Shown piece after piece: positions 37,701 through 50,300 of a DNA stretch of 64,000 nucleotides (positions within the stretch are counted from its first letter, which is position 1; each line of letters begins with the position of its first letter). The DNA lies in assembly GCF_000208745.1 (NCBI RefSeq), contig NC_030850.1, forward strand, positions 9,331,344-9,395,343, read 5' to 3'. The stretch comes from Theobroma cacao (taxonomy: Eukaryota; Streptophyta; Magnoliopsida; Malvales; Malvaceae). The position numbers were made by a program, and so were the translations under genes. The notes under the pieces are model-generated. The model was given only the letters and a program-made list of their open reading frames with translations, searched no databases and had not been told where the DNA came from.

Positions 37701-40700
37701 AGAAATTAGTGCACCATGAAAATTGAACCTATTTGCTGTTCTTAGTTGATTCATCTAACCAGAATGTCCTGCTAAGAAAATTTTAAAATCCTTTAAATTG
37801 TTGGTTAACAGATAAATACTCCTTGCACATTAACTGTGGGGGGAAGGAACTAAATGTCAATGGAAATGCCAAATATGAAGCTGATCGAGAACCAAGAGGT
37901 GCTTCAATGTTTTACCTGGGGCAGCATTGGGCATTAAGCAGCACTGGAAACTTCATGGATAATGATATTGACGCAGATGACTATATTGTTACCAATACTT
38001 CTGCTTTGTCCAATGTCTCTGCAATCCATTCCGAACTCTACACAACGGCACGTGTTTCTCCCCTCTCTCTCACATATTATGGACTCTGCCTAATGAATGG
38101 GAATTACACTGTTAATCTGCACTTTGCGGAGATTATTTTCATAAATGATCGATCATTTTACAGCCTTGGGAAACGCATATTTGATGTCTATATTCAGGTA
38201 CTTAAATTTTTCAACATACATGATGTAAAAACAAGCAAAAAAAAAAAAAAAGGCTTAACATTTGAAAATTGTATCTCCTAATTTTATAATTTATTATTTG
38301 TCTGAATGTAGGAAGAATTGGTGCTGAAAGATTTTAATATTGAAGATGAAGCTGGTGATACTGGTAAGCACATTGTAAAGAACTTCACAGCTGTTGTGAC
38401 AAGACATACATTAAAAATCCGCTTATACTGGGCTGGAAGGGGGACAACAGGCATACCAGCAAGGGGGATGTATGGTCCACTTATTTCAGCTATATCAGTG
38501 GTTCCAAGTAAGTTGCCGAAAACTCTACAAAGTCTTCGTCTTGCTTTCATCATTAATAAATGGCAGTGATTCAGTATCTGGGAGCCTTTCCACATTCAAC
38601 TGTTCTGTAGCTATGGGGATTGATCATATTAACTGAACTCCCTGTAAAGTATTAATATTAATTGTTTATATATCACACTGCTGTTAATCGAGTTTAGTTC
38701 CATTGGATGGAGACATTATCAGTAGTTATCCCAATTCCATTAGTCATTGCCATCTAGAGGATTTTATCCAACACAGCTAATTGTAGTCCAACTCAGAATT
38801 TAAGATGACAAATAAAATGTACAAGCTACGTTTTTTTTTTCCGTAAATTAAGTAATTATAATTTTCTCCATATATTGTATTCAGCCACAGAGGCTTCTGT
38901 CTGCATTGAATCCAATATATAAAGATCAAGTTAGTTGAAGTGGTTCTTGAAAAGTTCATATAAAAAGTATGATCCTATTAAAATTGTTTGCCAGGTCCCT
39001 AGTCTCTGTGATTGCCAGGATTCAATTTTGTGGACTTTTTGATGAAGTACATTGATTGGGAAAAATATTTCTTCTTAACCAGACTTTCAGCCCCCGACTG
39101 TTGATGACGACAGGAATGATCTCATAGTGGTGGTTGGGGCAGTATCTGCAGCAATACTTATTGTCCTTATGGTCTTAAGTGTCATGTGGAGAAAAGGCTG
39201 GCTGGGAGGCAAAATCTCTGCTGAAAAAGGTATTCGCCATTTTAGTGAACTCTGTCATTTATTGCACTTGCTTAACTCCTAATCCATTGGCATTTCAAAA
39301 TCAAATTTGTGAACCACATATATATGAGACCTTGTTTTGCTGTACATAATGGCCCAGGAAATGTTGAAGGTTTAAATGGCACTTGTTTAAGTCTTAGATA
39401 AAATCAATTTGACACAGAATCCAATTTCTTGACTCCTAAACACAACAGGTTTCCATATTCTATTACTATTAGTTTACTCAAGTAGCAGAAGAACAAGACA
39501 CCTATGTCAGCATAGATAAGAATGACATACATAAACTTGTTAAAGATATAAGACCTTGATTTTGTCGTTTGTTATTTTCTGCTTCGAAATAACATGCATC
39601 ATATCTTGTCTTACAGATGAGAATTCTCCAGAGTTCTTGATAGCAGTTTGTTTTATGGTACTGTATTTTTGAATGTCATGTTTACTGCATTGGACAAAGG
39701 ATAGAAACATAATATTGTGGTTCAACAATAATTTAACTTATGCATATATTTAATAGTAGGCTTGGGTAAAATTCATTATTGCAGCTGCAACCTGAGCTCC
39801 AGGACTTCAGATTTTAGTTTCTTCCATCTTCTTTGTGGATTACAGCTCTCAGAAACCATGATATGGCTTAATTATCATACACAAAGTTATTAAAAGTATT
39901 TATATAATTTTTCACTTCGATGACATTTAACATTGCATTCTTGACAGAGCTGAGATGTCTGGATCTGCAAACAGGAATCTTCAGTCTAAGACAGATTAAA
40001 GCTGCCACCAAGAACTTCAATGCTGAAAACAAAATTGGCGAGGGTGGCTTTGGTTGTGTGTATAGGGTAAGTGCGTATATCCAAATCATATCGTTTTGAC
40101 CATCTGTTGAAAAAAACAAATCTATGATCAAAATCCAATGAATCAAATGGTCCTTATTGTCAAAATCAGTTTTCATCCAGTAATGAGGTTTTAACTAGGA
40201 ATTTTCAGATTTTATCTTCAAAGTGGTTACTGACTCTAACTTGTAACTTATTATTCTTGAAAATCTTTTGGGTGTATAGAAGTGGTAATTGCCAGGGAGT
40301 CCTCAGGATTTTCCTGATGAGATGCATAGATTGTTGCATAAAGATTTTGAGGGCTCTATGTATTATAGAAAGTTTTTTGTACAACAGAAAATTTTCCTAT
40401 AAGAAAAGAAGAGTAAAAGAATCCCAATTGAAACACTCAAGTGCATGACAACTTATGTCAATGTATTCAATGCATGCATGCATGCTTTTGCATGCTTAAA
40501 ATTTAAAAATTCACTTTTTACTATTAAATTCAAGCCACAACTTTCTATGCTGAATGCAGGGTCTATTATCAGATGGAACGGTCATTGCAGTGAAGCAACT
40601 CTCATCAAAATCAAAACAGGGAAATCGTGAATTTGTGAATGAAATAGGCATGATATCTGCCCTGCAGCATCCAAATCTTGTGAAGCTCTATGGATGTTGT

Positions 40701-42522
40701 GTTGAAGGAAATCAATTATTGCTAGTTTATGAGTACATGGAAAATAATTGTCTATCCCGTGCTCTTTTTGGTAAGCTTAGAACTTCTAACAATCTATGAT
40801 ATGTAAAATAATTGATTGAAATCCACCTTAAAAGTTACCATCAGATTTTGATTGGCTTTGTTTCTGCTTAATGACAGGGAAGGATGCAACACACAAACTG
40901 AAACTGGACTGGCCTACCAGGCAAAAAATTTGCCTTGGTATAGCCAGGGGTTTGGCCTACCTCCACGAAGAGTCTAGAATAAAAATTGTGCATAGGGATA
41001 TTAAAACAAGTAATGTGTTGCTTGATAAGAACCTCAATGCAAAAATTTCTGATTTTGGTTTGGCAAAGCTAAATGAAGATGACAAAACCCACATCAGCAC
41101 TCGTATAGCCGGGACTATGTAAGAATTTTTTTGAGGACTTGTTCAGCTTTTTCACTTTACAGCTAGTCATTTTTTTTGTAAAGCACTGCTAGTCATTGGT
41201 GTCATAGTTGTTATGCTACTGTGGAAATTGAAAGATGTGATGCTTCGACCTCATCCCGTGGAGGAAGCTCTGAGCAGGTTTAATCTTCCTTGGCATTTGA
41301 TTAATTAGAGAAGTTTGTTAAGAATGACTTAGTCATGATTTTAGTGCAAACAGTTAACAGTATCGCATACTAAATTCTGCTCCCCGAAATTGCTAATGAT
41401 GCCCATAATCATAACCAACATCTGTGTTGGTTATATACCATGAACTAAGGATGTGTATTATCTACTAAATTGCTTGCCCTGAAAATATGCATTGTTTAGT
41501 AACTGTTCTATTCTTTGATTCTGTAGTGGTTATATGGCTCCTGAGTATGCCATGCGTGGCTACTTAACCAACAAAGCCGACATCTATAGCTTTGGTGTTG
41601 TTGCATTGGAAATTGTTAGTGGAAAGAGCAACACAAACTACAGGCCAAACGAGGACTTTGTTTACCTTCTTGACTGGGTAAATTGAATCTCTCTTAATCT
41701 TCTTAAATCCTTATCCCTTATCCCAGAGGAATTTCCTATTTGGTTTCTTGTCATTGCTTGGAACAAAGAACTATGTGTTTCATGTTATGAGCTACATTTA
41801 GTTCTCATGATAGAATAATTTGTTAATCTTCCTAAATGATTCAAACATATAATTCTGTATTTCTGTGAATGAACATGAAAGGAAAAGGTTCACTAAGTTT
41901 TTAAATCTTTAAATTCATTTGAAAATGATAATTTTCACACCTGATTGCCTGTTGTTTTCTTTTTCTCTTTTAAATAAAACTCCAAAAAGAAGCTGTATAT
42001 TTCAGTTTACTACAAAGCATGCTTCACCACGTAGCTCTCTTGCCATGTCTTCGTCCTGCTGAAAAGCCATATAAAACTTTTTCAATCCAGCTGCACTTTG
42101 TTATGTCAACCATCTCTTTGATTCTTGTTATTTGTCAGGCCTATGTTTTGAGAGAGCGGGGAAGTTTGTTGGAGTTGGTTGACCCAGCCTTGGGATCAGA
42201 ATACTCATCAGAGGAGGCAATGGTGATGCTCAATGTGGCTCTCTTATGCACCAATGCATCTCCCACCCTCAGGCCTACCATGTCACAGGTTGTGAGCATG
42301 CTCGAGGGTCGAACTGCTGTTCAAGACATCCTCTCAGATCCTGGGTTTTCATCCATTAATTCGAAATTCAAGGCCTTGGTTAATCACTTCTGGCAAAATC
42401 CAAGCCAAACAATAAGCTTGTCAAGCAATGGCCCAAAAACAAATTCCTCAAGTTCTAACATAGAAGAAGCAGAAGATAATAGCCAGCTTTTGAGATTTAG
42501 TTCTGTTCAATCTGAAGTGTGA
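31740..42522 (+). CDS. LRR-malectin receptor-like Ser/Thr kinase (LRR-VIII-2, RFK1/At1g53440-like), 24 exons
   Basis: Exons: 31740-31875, 32009-32186, 33728-33799, 33923-33991, 34084-34155, 34326-34397, 34500-34571, 35117-35188, 35277-35348, 35443-35514, 35625-35696, 36397-36468, 36572-36637, 36912-36977, 37057-37095, 37248-37300, 37812-38197, 38312-38507, 39083-39229, 39948-40066, 40560-40770, 40878-41118, 41527-41677, 42139-42522. They give 1029 residues without a break. Order: signal peptide (1-35), LRRs (about 105-390), malectin domain from [11 protein letters not shown] (about 420-610), transmembrane helix (about 627-648), kinase. Kinase motifs are [10 protein letters not shown] (691-700), K713, HRDIK (810-814) and DFG (830-832), so it should be an active RD kinase. 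The ectodomain presumably senses a wall- or carbohydrate-related ligand at the plasma membrane; the ligand is unknown. Exon 2 uses the GTACGG donor at 32187, needed to keep CHVVSIVL in frame. Confidence 0.93.
31986..32008. repeat. (TGC)7 microsatellite forming the intron 1 acceptor of the receptor kinase
   Basis: Seven TGC units run directly into the AG that ends intron 1. The repeat thus forms the 3' splice region in place of a normal pyrimidine tract. A separate GCTGCTGCT run in exon 1 encodes the alanine-rich end of the signal peptide. Confidence 0.8.
35790..36230. repeat. Dispersed-repeat-like insert in receptor kinase intron 11
   Basis: A less AT-rich stretch containing two diverged direct copies of an internal motif: AGGTAAACTTGATGGGGTGT at about 35992 and AGGTTAACCTAATGGGTTGT at about 36082, each followed by a TACCC and CTTAAAAG or CTTATAAT-like tail. 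It also contains CCAACGTGAGACTGTGTAAC (about 36146). The style is that of an LTR-type or other dispersed plant repeat. No coding motif, ends or target duplication were identified. Confidence 0.35.
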
Positions 42523-42534
42523 CTTGTGCTATTG

Positions 42535-42690
42535 TTTTAGGTTTTTTTTTTAATATTATAATTTTGGGGTACCTGTGAGTAAGTCCAAGAAACGAGAAGG
42601 AATTCGAACCTTGGACCTTATCCTTCCTAAGGAGGGATAACAAGTATTGGGTCAAGCCTAGGTTGAGTTTTACTATAGTTTTATAGCATC
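42535..42690 (-). mobile_element. Possible SINE-like insertion in the 3' flank of the receptor kinase
   Basis: Read on the reverse strand, the segment contains AAGGTTCGAATTCC, which matches the RNA polymerase III B-box (GGTTCGANNCC), and ends in an A-rich tail, the T-run at 42541-42551. A convincing A-box is not visible, only GGCTTGACCCAAT, and I found no clear target duplication. A tRNA-derived SINE is the best explanation but is weakly supported. Confidence 0.3.
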
Positions 42691-44384
42691 ATCTGTATAT
42701 AGTAATGGGAAAATCCCTTGTTAAATGTTTATGAAGCAATAAGATTGTCCAGCAATGTCCCACTTTCTGATTCCTCAGCTTTATTTTCATCAAACCATAT
42801 TATAATTGGTTTAATTAAATCTGTTGAATCGTGATAATTGATAAATTAAGCCAATTAGTAAGCTTAATTGTTACTAACTTAATGTTCTCAAGTTGTAATA
42901 ATTGATTTAATAGTTAACCCATTATATTTTTAATTTTATGTTATATGTTTAAGTGGCATAATTGAAGAACGAGAGAATTTCATAATAAGTTACTCTCAAT
43001 TAAAATATATCACTTTCATTTAAAACGTGCCACCTAAACACATTATTATAAAAAAAAAATTAACTACTTCTTACAAATCACATGTGATTATTCAATGATG
43101 AATATTTATTTAAGCAAACTCAATATATTGTTGTGTGGTAAATAGTTGATCTTTTTCAAGAATATAATTATAATAAGGCATGCTTTGAATGGAAAAGGTA
43201 TACATTGATGTGGAGTACCCATTTCATACATTATAGATTATTAATTCAATGGCTTAAGTACCATTTAAAAAAAATAGGATGGCTAAATTATGCTTTATGA
43301 TATATGTTAGTATTTGTTATTTGATAATTACTGGTTATTTACAAATTAAAATAATAACAAACAAATAAATCTTTGAATAAAAAATAACATTATTAATTCT
43401 TCCATACTCTTCTCCTAGCCCCTTTATTTTATGTTAGGGTTTGATTGATTGTTACTTTCTATTGTACTTTTTCTTCAAAGTTACTAAAAATAAAATCTTT
43501 ATATTTGATAAAAATGAGAAAATAATTAAACAAAAAAATATTAAAACATAATTATTTCACGTAATAATAAAATAAATTTTGCATTTTCTTATAAAAAATA
43601 ATTTTCAACGTTTTAAACGTTAAGAAAATTATTTAGTTTTTCATTAAAATGCACTTTTTACATTTTACTTTAGTATAAAATTAAAAAAAAAAACAGTGAA
43701 ATAAAAAATAAAAAAGAACCTTATAAAAGATTACCGCAAAAAAGTTTAAAAGGCTATCTAAAATTTAAAAAACTTTTGTGTGTATCGGTGATTTTAGGTT
43801 ATTAAAATCACAATCATATAAAAAGGTTATTTTAAAAGTATTTAAAAAACAAAAGAAGTACATAAAATTTTAGTAACATGTATTAAATATTTCGGTAACT
43901 TAGGTTACTAAAATCACATTTAACGTTACAAGAAAAATATTTAAAAGGTTATCTAAAATTTCAGAAATTTATATGTATATTTCAATAAATTGAGGTTATT
44001 AAAATTATATATAAATAATATTTAAAAAAATTTAAAATAAAAATTTGATTGAAATTAATAAAAGAATAAAAATTTATTTAAAAATTTTAAAATAATTTAG
44101 ATTTTTTTAAATATTATATTGGTAATAATAATTATCTTATTAATTTTTTAAGTATTAATAAGTGCATAGTTAGCACGGGTTTTAAACTAGTTGATCGTTA
44201 GTACAAGGTTCCGCTGGAATGTCTACACCAAAATCATTCTTCGTATCTTCCAAACTTGCTCGTTACTTAAAGCCTAACGGAGACTTTAAAAACAAAATTT
44301 GAGATCGCTTTCTCTTTCGCTTCTCCATAGATCTCTCTCCATCGCATTCGCAGCCCAAAATACCAAATTCGTCAGCTGAAAATA
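42691..44384. other. AT-rich intergenic region with degenerate short tandem repeats
   Basis: No gene seen. Between about 43740 and 44040 a unit of roughly 95-105 bp recurs three times, each containing a form of GGTTAYTAAAATCACA (near 43797, 43903 and 43994) preceded by CTATCTAAAATTT-like sequence. The last 100 bp hold the ARPC1 promoter and leader. Confidence 0.45.
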
Positions 44385-47300
44385 ATGGCGGCTGTCGCCG
44401 TTCACCAGTTCGCTCAGTGCATCACTTGCCATGCTTGGAGTCCCGATCAATCCAGTAACTTTCCTTTTTTCTTTTTTTGCTGAATTCTTTTGTCTCTCTT
44501 CATCATCATGCCTTGTTTGGTTGGTGAGGAAATGCAGGAAATAAAAGACAATAAATTTATTGTTGAATTTAATGTTGTTGTGATGTGTTATTGTCTTAGA
44601 AATGTAAAATTGAAAAGGGAAACGAAATGAATGGTTCAATTTACTGATTCTTTTCATTTTAGTTTCTTATTCTAGTTGATCTATTTATTATTAATATCTG
44701 TTTTATCTTATTTGTTTGAAGCTTATATTATTATATGTTTTAGAACTACAGATTTGGTCCTTGTTATATTAAATTGCATGATATATTGTTTCCTGTGAAT
44801 CTAATATTTTTTAGATACGTAATTTGCTTTTTCTTGCTTGTAGTGGTAGCATTTTGCCCAAATAATAATGAGGTTCACATCTATAAATTGTTGGAAGACA
44901 AGTGGGAGAAAGTTCATGTTCTTCAGAAGGTACTTTATTCAATTCTTTTCCCTATCCAAAGCTGATACGATTTGAGTTAGTCCAATAAGTATGCAGTATG
45001 ACCTAAACTCATCTCCAATAGTGATTGGAAGTTTTCATTTTGGAATCATTCAGATGCAGCCTCTTTTATAATGAAGAATAAAAGTGTGATTCTAAATGTA
45101 AATATAAGATGACTACTTTGATGATGGATGCATTAAAGGTTGCATGCTGACATGTTGGATTCATATCTGAAATCTGCGTCTTTGTTAAGAAGTAAATAGA
45201 AGTACTGTAGCAGCATGGAGGACTGATGCAGAGTTTAGGTTTCAACTTATGGTATGATATGGGCCTGTGTTTAGACCACTTTTAGGCTTTAACTTTACAG
45301 GAAAAAATTCTCTGTGTGTGAGAACCAGAATTAGGAATCCTGAAGCAAATAGCAAAATTTACTGGATTAGTTTTGAATTGTGGATAGGATTAATAAAAGT
45401 TGCAAGAAATCCAAACTTTAAAAGGTGAGAAAAGAAGAGTGAAATAGCAACCTGGTTGTTGATCTGGCAATATGAGCACATTTCAAGATTCCCAAACTCA
45501 TCTAGAAGTCTCATTCAGAATCGGATTGCACCAAATAAATGCAATTAATTTATCTGAGATTTAAGAATACTTAAATTTAAATATTCCTAGGCTAGAATTG
45601 CTAAATATGCCTTAAATAAATATTAAAGATGAGAAAGATCAAGATATTATAGAAAATCTAAACTCGAAGTTTCCTGTTGAGAACCATACCAAAACACGAG
45701 GAAAAGAGATCCACAATAAAAAAATCTTTTAAAAATCCACTCTTTTCATGTTAAAAGAAACGAGCCTGTTTAGTCTTCTTTGTTCTTTTGGAAGGACATT
45801 CTGTCCCATCTTCATGTTTAGTTAATAAATTTTCTTGTTAAATAATGAAAATTTATCTAGCTGTTGAAGTGACTTCGTTTGTGGGTGATGATTCTGTTCT
45901 TTATTAGGTTTGGTAGCAATATGATAATTTTCATTTTGTCAACATTGCCACAGCATGATCAAATTGTTACTGGGATAGACTGGAGTGGGAGGTCAAACAG
46001 AATTGTTACTGTATCTCATGACCGGAATTCGTGAGTGCTTATCTTTTTTCGTCTACATGTAAAAAAAAAAAATAAATTTTAGCAGGTTGGATCTCTCACT
46101 TTCTGTATTTCTCTTCCCCTTTGCATGGACAAACACAAGCAGACACTGCCTCATGAACATTGTGTTTGGCTTCTTTTTTATTTTGTTATTTTCTCTTTCT
46201 CCTTTGCACTGTTATTTTGTACTTTGAATGCTGAAATTAGTGTTCACCTTTGAAGATATGTTTGGAACCAAGAAGGAGCAGAGTGGGTACCGACTCTTGT
46301 CATTCTTAGGCTCAATCGAGCTGCACTTTGTGTTCAGTGGAGCCCCAGAGGTACTCAAACATAATTGCACCATGGATTATTGTTCTTCACTTCTTTGTAC
46401 TAACAATAAATTAGCCTTTTATTCAGATTGACACCTTCTTGGTTCCATTTATTAGTTTTTGTATTTTTTCTTCTTCAGTTATTAAGAACGAAGCATACCA
46501 CTGATTATTTACCATTTAGCTCATACAAATGACTTCACATGTCCTTATTCTAGCAGCTTTATTCACTAATGATTGAGCTGAAGATTATAAAAAAGATTTG
46601 CATCTGATGTATGAGAGGTGTATGAATTAGTTTGTGGAGTAGGATCTTTAGAATATCATTTGGATTACTTGCTAGGAAAAAATTCCTTAGATAGTCTGCT
46701 TATCCATTTGAAAGTTAATGCTTGTTTTTGTGTTATTATTTTGATAATTCTTATATCTTCAGGTTCTTATGATTTGATGACATCCATTTTAGGAAAACTG
46801 AGGGTAATGAGGTCCTCTTATTCAAGCAATTTGACAAAAATCTAACCAATTCATCTCTTCCCCTCCTTAAACTCCCAGAAAACAAGTTTGCTGTTGGAAG
46901 TGGTGCTAAAACTGTGTGCATATGCTATTATGAGCAGGAGAATAACTGGTAACCTTTTGTAACATCTGAGTTCTCACCTTGCCTTTCTCTGAATATCCTC
47001 AAACTTTGTTTATGTATGTATGAAGTCCTTCATTTTTGATTGTGTCCAACTGTGGGTGAATTTCAAAGCATCAGGATCCTAATGGTTGAATTTGGTGATT
47101 CATCTTATGCATGGATTTTTCTATTTTTTATTTATGATTGATGCTATATGCTTGTGTGATTTGTTGTTTCTAGGTGGGTTAGCAAACTTATCAGGAAAAA
47201 ACATGATTCCTCTGTCACAAGTGTTGCTTGGCATCCTAATAATGTGCGTATTTCCTACTTACCTCATTTTGCAAATGTATCTTTTTTGCTCTTTAGTTTA

Positions 47301-50300
47301 GTTATATTTAATGTAAATCTTCTGTTAAAATTTATTCTATGATGTGGCCAAGTTGTCTTATGGTAGATTTGATGCATCTGCAAGTATTACAAGGTTTTGT
47401 TTGACTCCCATTCCATTAGCATAGTAGTCAAGTGAGTGATATATTCTTTCAGAAGAAAAATTTGACATTGGGGGACGAGGATTTAGGATAAAAGTTAAAG
47501 ACGTTTAGCATAAGCCTCAGCTTTGATGGTTAAAAGAGAAAAATCCCAAAACCATCTCTTTCTAGCAGGTTCATAAATCTCTGTTTATGTTACTTTGATC
47601 TAAGTAGGATACCCAATGTTTGAAACCCCTAATCTTGTTAGAGCTATTTGCATTTCTCTTTTGATGAGCTTGAATTCTTAGTTTTTTGGTTAAACCATTT
47701 CACTTTCCAAAAGGATTTCATTATTATATCATTAAGATTAGTTAATCTCACTAGACTTCGCAATCCTTACTTGCCTCATGGTTATTTTCTCTACGTTTCA
47801 CCTTGTTCCTTTATTTCTTGACAAATTAGATTATCTTATTCTTCCTTGCCATGGACTTGAACTCCCCAAAAAATTGTCTTTTTCTTATTCTTGAGCCTTT
47901 CTAGGTCCTCTTATCTCTTATATTCGTCACTACTTTCCTTTGTATAAAAGGAGCCGAGACTTGATAAGAATATGATTGCATAGTGTAAGAAGAAAGCATG
48001 TAACCTTTTTGAAATCTTGTTCACTGAGCTACTGCTCAATGATAAGGATGGCAAAGAAGATGTCTGCAATAATCCTAGCCAACCACAAGAAGACTTACCA
48101 CCATGCTTTGCCAATTTCATTAAAATTCTGGTCCTCTATAATGAAAGGATGTTTCTCATGCTCCAAGAGAAACCTTGGCCTTCCTTGTTTTGAACTCAAC
48201 CAAGATGCCTTCCCTACCTTGGGAACCACATCCATTCAATAAAAACACCTAATCTGTAAGAACCAATGCCGACATGGGTCCAAGAACTTGTTGTTGCCTC
48301 CAAGCCCAACTTGGGAATCTACATCCATTGTTGAAACTCCCACCATTCATACAATTTATCCGGCCGAAAAAGGCGTAGGAAAATACCTTGAAGAACTGCA
48401 AGATAGGTCATCTTCGTGGGTTTAGAGTATAGCTCTTTATCTTGCCGTCAATATAGCAACATCCAATTCAAAGGATAATGTGAGTCTCAGGTTTAAACTC
48501 TTCACATAAATGAAATTGGTGGAGGTCAACTGAATATATAGGTGATGATTTGAAGCTTGATGAATTCTATAAGTGATTGACCAAAGGTGTATACTTGACA
48601 TGCCAATCTACCAACAGGATCAATTAATTCTTGGGTCCCTCTTTGCTGCATAACCCCTTACGCTATCCTTTTCCTTTTCTTTCCTTTTCTCCTTATTTAC
48701 CCTACTTTGTTTTCTTCCTTTTATTAAACACCTGACATTTCTTAGCATCCCTAACTAACCATTTTGCTATGAAAAGTTTAGAGGATGATAGATTTTATCT
48801 AGAAGTCAGTAATTTCAAAGCATAGTTAAAGAAATGGATATTATAAAAACGTGCACATATGCACATACACCTATGTATACACACATGTGCATGAAAGAGA
48901 AAGTCTGGGTTTTTTTTTTTTGTTGTTTTTCTTTGTTTATTTTTTTATTCTCCTTTGTCACACTCATCATTGGCCACTTTTATGCTGAAGATGTTATTGT
49001 ATTATTGTCTTCTATGAGCTCCTGCCATATAGCAATTTGCAAAATGCTTGATTGCATTGAGAATGCCCGATGTTAAGTCATTTTAAGTGGGTTTCTTGAG
49101 GCAAAGGGTCTTGAACGTCTCTATTGATTGAATGTAAGCTATGATCCTGTTGTACTCAACCTAACTTTTAGTGGATCAATGCTCTCCATGAAACCACTTA
49201 TTTTGGTGTGCTGAGGTTGTCGGTGAATTATGATGGGATAAATAGTGGGTGAAGGGGAATTGGAGAGTTGATGGAGGTTTTGAGAATTGTGATGTGTGAC
49301 ACTCTCTGTGCTGACCATCAATACTCATTTTAGGAATGTAGTAAAAAAGCAGTGAATTTCATTACCTGATTAAAGTAAGAAGAAACTCTTCATGCTTGTT
49401 GGTTTTGGATATCTCATTTGATGGGGACAAAGCCATATAAGTTGTAATAAACTGCAGTAAGATGACCAGGTTGCTTATCATGGGATACCTAGGTTAGTTG
49501 GTTACATTAAATGGTAAGAATTAGGTGTGTCTTCACCTGTAGAATATCATTGGGTCATATCCATTTTATTTGAAAATTTTGTTTTAGATCCTTCTGAACG
49601 TCATCTTGTTCTTCTCTGGTGATTTAAGTATGTTCCATTTTGTTAATTGGTGTATGGTCTATTTTTGGGAAACAAACCTATTTGTTGCAAGTCTTATTTT
49701 CTACTTTGTAATTCGTTTGCTGCAGATTTTACTTGCAACAACATCTACAGATGGAAAATGCCGAGTATTTTCCACATTTATCAAAGGTGTTGATACAAGG
49801 TATGTTAACTATTGTTATTACCATCTTTCAAAAAAACTATTGTCATTACCATGTATTGCTATGTGAGCAGAATATGAATTATGTTTCCTCTTAAAATTTA
49901 TCCAGGGAATCAAAAACAAGCTCTTCTTCAGATTCAAAGTTTGGAGAGGTATCATATGTTCCTTCCTGTTTAGCAGTAAATATCTAACGGATGCATTTGA
50001 TATGCTGGAAGATGTACCACAACTTTTATTGGTTAAATCATATATTTCTATGTACAAAGTTGTTAAAAAACTCTGTACCAATTACTCAACCTACTAAAAT
50101 CTCAAAAATTTTAGAGGTAATAGGCTTAAATTTTGCTTCTTTCCATGTTAGCGGTGCATCAAATTTGCAATATGTGCAATTTAATGCCAGAAGGGAAAAT
50201 CTTCTTTGGTCATTGAATCTCTAGTGATTAGGAGGCCCAAATTCAAATGCAATCTGGTTGCTTCTGAAGGACATTAATGTGATATAATTGAAACTAGATA

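Noticed and set aside
47940..48700. Gene or element in ARPC1 intron 6
   Set aside because: The stretch is less AT-rich and has short frames, but no conserved protein motif or repeat ends.
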